Assembly (NCBI GenBank): GCA_937936695.1
Contig: CALHCK010000227.1
Coordinates: 1 to 6,947, forward strand
DNA length: 6,947 nucleotides
Direction of reading: 5' to 3'
Source of the DNA: an uncultured Polaribacter sp.
GTDB lineage: Bacteria; Bacteroidota; Bacteroidia; Flavobacteriales; Flavobacteriaceae
Shown here piece by piece: positions 5,765-6,947 of the stretch (positions are counted from its first letter, which is position 1; the number at the start of each line of letters is the position of its first letter). The notes beneath the pieces are model-generated. The model saw only the letters and a program-made list of their open reading frames with translations. It searched no databases and was not told the origin of the DNA. The translations under genes were made by a program, and so were the position numbers.

Positions 5765-6947
5765 TATGGTTTAAAAACAACCTAAGAATTAGAGACAATG
5801 CGTCTTTACACCAAGCTACACAAGATTACCAAAAGGTAATAGCTGTTTATTTTTTTAACCCTAAAGATTTTGCAAAAACCGAACACGGATTTAAAAAAAC
5901 AGAAAAATTTAGAGCCCAGTTTTTAATTGAAAGTGTTACAAATTTAAAAGAACAACTAGCTAAATTAAATATTACGCTCTTAACTTTTTATTGTTCTCCC
6001 GAGAGTAAAATACACGAAATATGTCATCAATATTATATAGACAGTATTTACACTCAAAAAGAATGGACATCAGAAGAAGTTATTGACAAGCAACTGCTAT
6101 TAAAAAAAATACCGAAAGAAATTCGTTTTATAGAAACCTACGATCAGTTTTTATACAACCCTACTTTTGTAACTAACAATTTTAACAACATACCAAATGT
6201 TTTTACTGTTTTTAGAAAAAAAGCAGAAAAAATGGTTCAGGTTTTACCCGAAAAAAATAGCAATAAACTCTCTAAAGAAAACCTATTAAAAGTAAACACA
6301 AGTATACCTAATTTAAAAGATTTAGGATTTAACAATTTTATACCTCATCCAAACACTGCTTTTAATTATAAAGGAGGGGAGACTAGCGCTATAAAAAGAT
6401 TAGATTATTATTTATTTGAAAGTAAAAAAGTAGGTTTTTATAAAAAAACAAGAAATGGTTTAATAGGTAAAGACTATAGTACAAAATTTTCTCCTTGGCT
6501 TGCAAACGGCAGCTTATCTGCAAAAACTATTTACTGGAAAATTAAAGAATACGAAACAATATTTGGTGCTAATCAATCTACTTATTGGGTAATTTTTGAA
6601 TTAATATGGAGAGACTATTTTAAATACATTTCTCTTAAATACCAGAACAAAATATTTAAAATAGGCGGTATTTTAAATAAAAACTATGATTGGAACATTA
6701 ATAGAGAAATTATAGATAAGTGGATTAACGGAACTACCAATGATGATTTTGTAAACGCAAACATGATAGAATTAAAAGAAACTGGATGGATGAGTAATAG
6801 AGGTAGACAAAATGTAGCGTCTTATTTTGCTAAAAACCTATTACAAGATTGGAGAATTGGTGCTTCTTATTTTGAGTCTCTTTTACTTGATTATGATGTG
6901 CATAGTAATTACGGTAATTGGATGTATGTAGCAGGTGTTGGAAACGA
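5734..6947 (+). CDS. Cryptochrome DASH / photolyase-like protein (3' truncated by window)
   Basis: This is a 404-residue open frame still running at the window edge. CRY-DASH proteins bind FAD and often a folate antenna, absorb blue or UV-A light and repair cyclobutane pyrimidine dimers, preferentially in single-stranded DNA. The N-terminal α/β photolyase domain opens with TALVWFKNNLRIRDN (8-22). The helical FAD domain shows GGETSAIKRLDYYL (214-227), GKDYSTKFSPWLANGSLS (245-262), ELIWRDYF (289-296) and the highly typical TGWMSNRGRQNVASYF (350-365). DYDVHSNYGNWMYVAGVGN (386-404) follows just before the cut. The SNRGRQ and AGVGN blocks mark the DASH subgroup over CPD class I photolyases or 6-4 enzymes. 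Probably only some 25-40 residues are missing. The ATG at 5734 is the only start that keeps the first β-strand; the next in-frame ATG is far downstream in the middle of the protein. It overlaps the DUF2256 gene by 31 nt in a different frame and is the last visible gene of the operon. Confidence 0.95.
   Translation, partial: MQKKQNKTALVWFKNNLRIRDNASLHQATQDYQKVIAVYFFNPKDFAKTEHGFKKTEKFRAQFLIESVTNLKEQLAKLNITLLTFYCSPESKIHEICHQYYIDSIYTQKEWTSEEVIDKQLLLKKIPKEIRFIETYDQFLYNPTFVTNNFNNIPNVFTVFRKKAEKMVQVLPEKNSNKLSKENLLKVNTSIPNLKDLGFNNFIPHPNTAFNYKGGETSAIKRLDYYLFESKKVGFYKKTRNGLIGKDYSTKFSPWLANGSLSAKTIYWKIKEYETIFGANQSTYWVIFELIWRDYFKYISLKYQNKIFKIGGILNKNYDWNINREIIDKWINGTTNDDFVNANMIELKETGWMSNRGRQNVASYFAKNLLQDWRIGASYFESLLLDYDVHSNYGNWMYVAGVGN

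Noticed and set aside
6371..6380. Shine-Dalgarno-like AAGGAGGGGA
   Set aside because: It lies inside the cryptochrome gene, where it encodes the conserved K-G-G-E of the FAD domain; no start codon with an open frame of note follows, and this lineage makes little use of such sites.
1..6947. CRISPR array, tRNA/rRNA genes, insertion sequence, prophage or toxin-antitoxin pair
   Set aside because: No regularly spaced repeats, cloverleaf-like segments, transposase or integrase motifs, or terminal inverted repeats were seen; codon use is even across the window.

Overview
The window is AT-rich, densely packed DNA typical of the Bacteroidetes, most likely a marine Flavobacteriaceae relative. The signs are low G+C, weak or absent Shine-Dalgarno sequences, TAnnTTTG-type promoter boxes, an N-terminal lipoprotein signal of the usual form, and protein families and a gene order that look flavobacterial. 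The assignment comes from reading the sequence, not from a database search.

Layout. Bases 1-81 are the last 26 codons and stop of an unidentified plus-strand gene. Bases 82-274 are a short non-coding stretch in which I see no gene. A strong hairpin at 275-312 with T-runs on both sides acts as a bidirectional terminator. A minus-strand gene (337-1455) encodes a lipoprotein version of the formylglycine-generating enzyme (FGE, sulfatase-activating) that keeps both catalytic cysteines. A 154-bp divergent intergenic region (1456-1609) holds promoter-like boxes and several short palindromes and repeats that are candidate operators.

From 1610 to beyond the right edge runs a very tight plus-strand operon: a TetR-like regulator, an ABC1/AarF/UbiB-family atypical kinase, a flavin reductase-like split-barrel protein, an NAD(P)-binding SDR/NmrA-like protein fused to a DUF2867 domain, a 46-residue DUF2256 zinc-ribbon protein that begins with TTG, and a DASH-type cryptochrome/photolyase cut by the window edge. 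Junctions are 6 nt apart, a 1-nt TAATG overlap, 4 nt, 3 nt and a 31-nt overlap, with no internal terminator, so co-transcription and translational coupling are likely.

How the genes may work together (inference). CRY-DASH is a flavin-dependent blue-light protein and DUF2256 is its common small neighbour. The flavin reductase, a nucleotide-binding SDR and an ABC1 kinase suggest a light, UV or redox-stress module under the TetR-like protein, which could also control itself and perhaps the divergent FGE gene. The least understood parts are what DUF2256, the SDR-DUF2867 protein and the kinase do for the photolyase.
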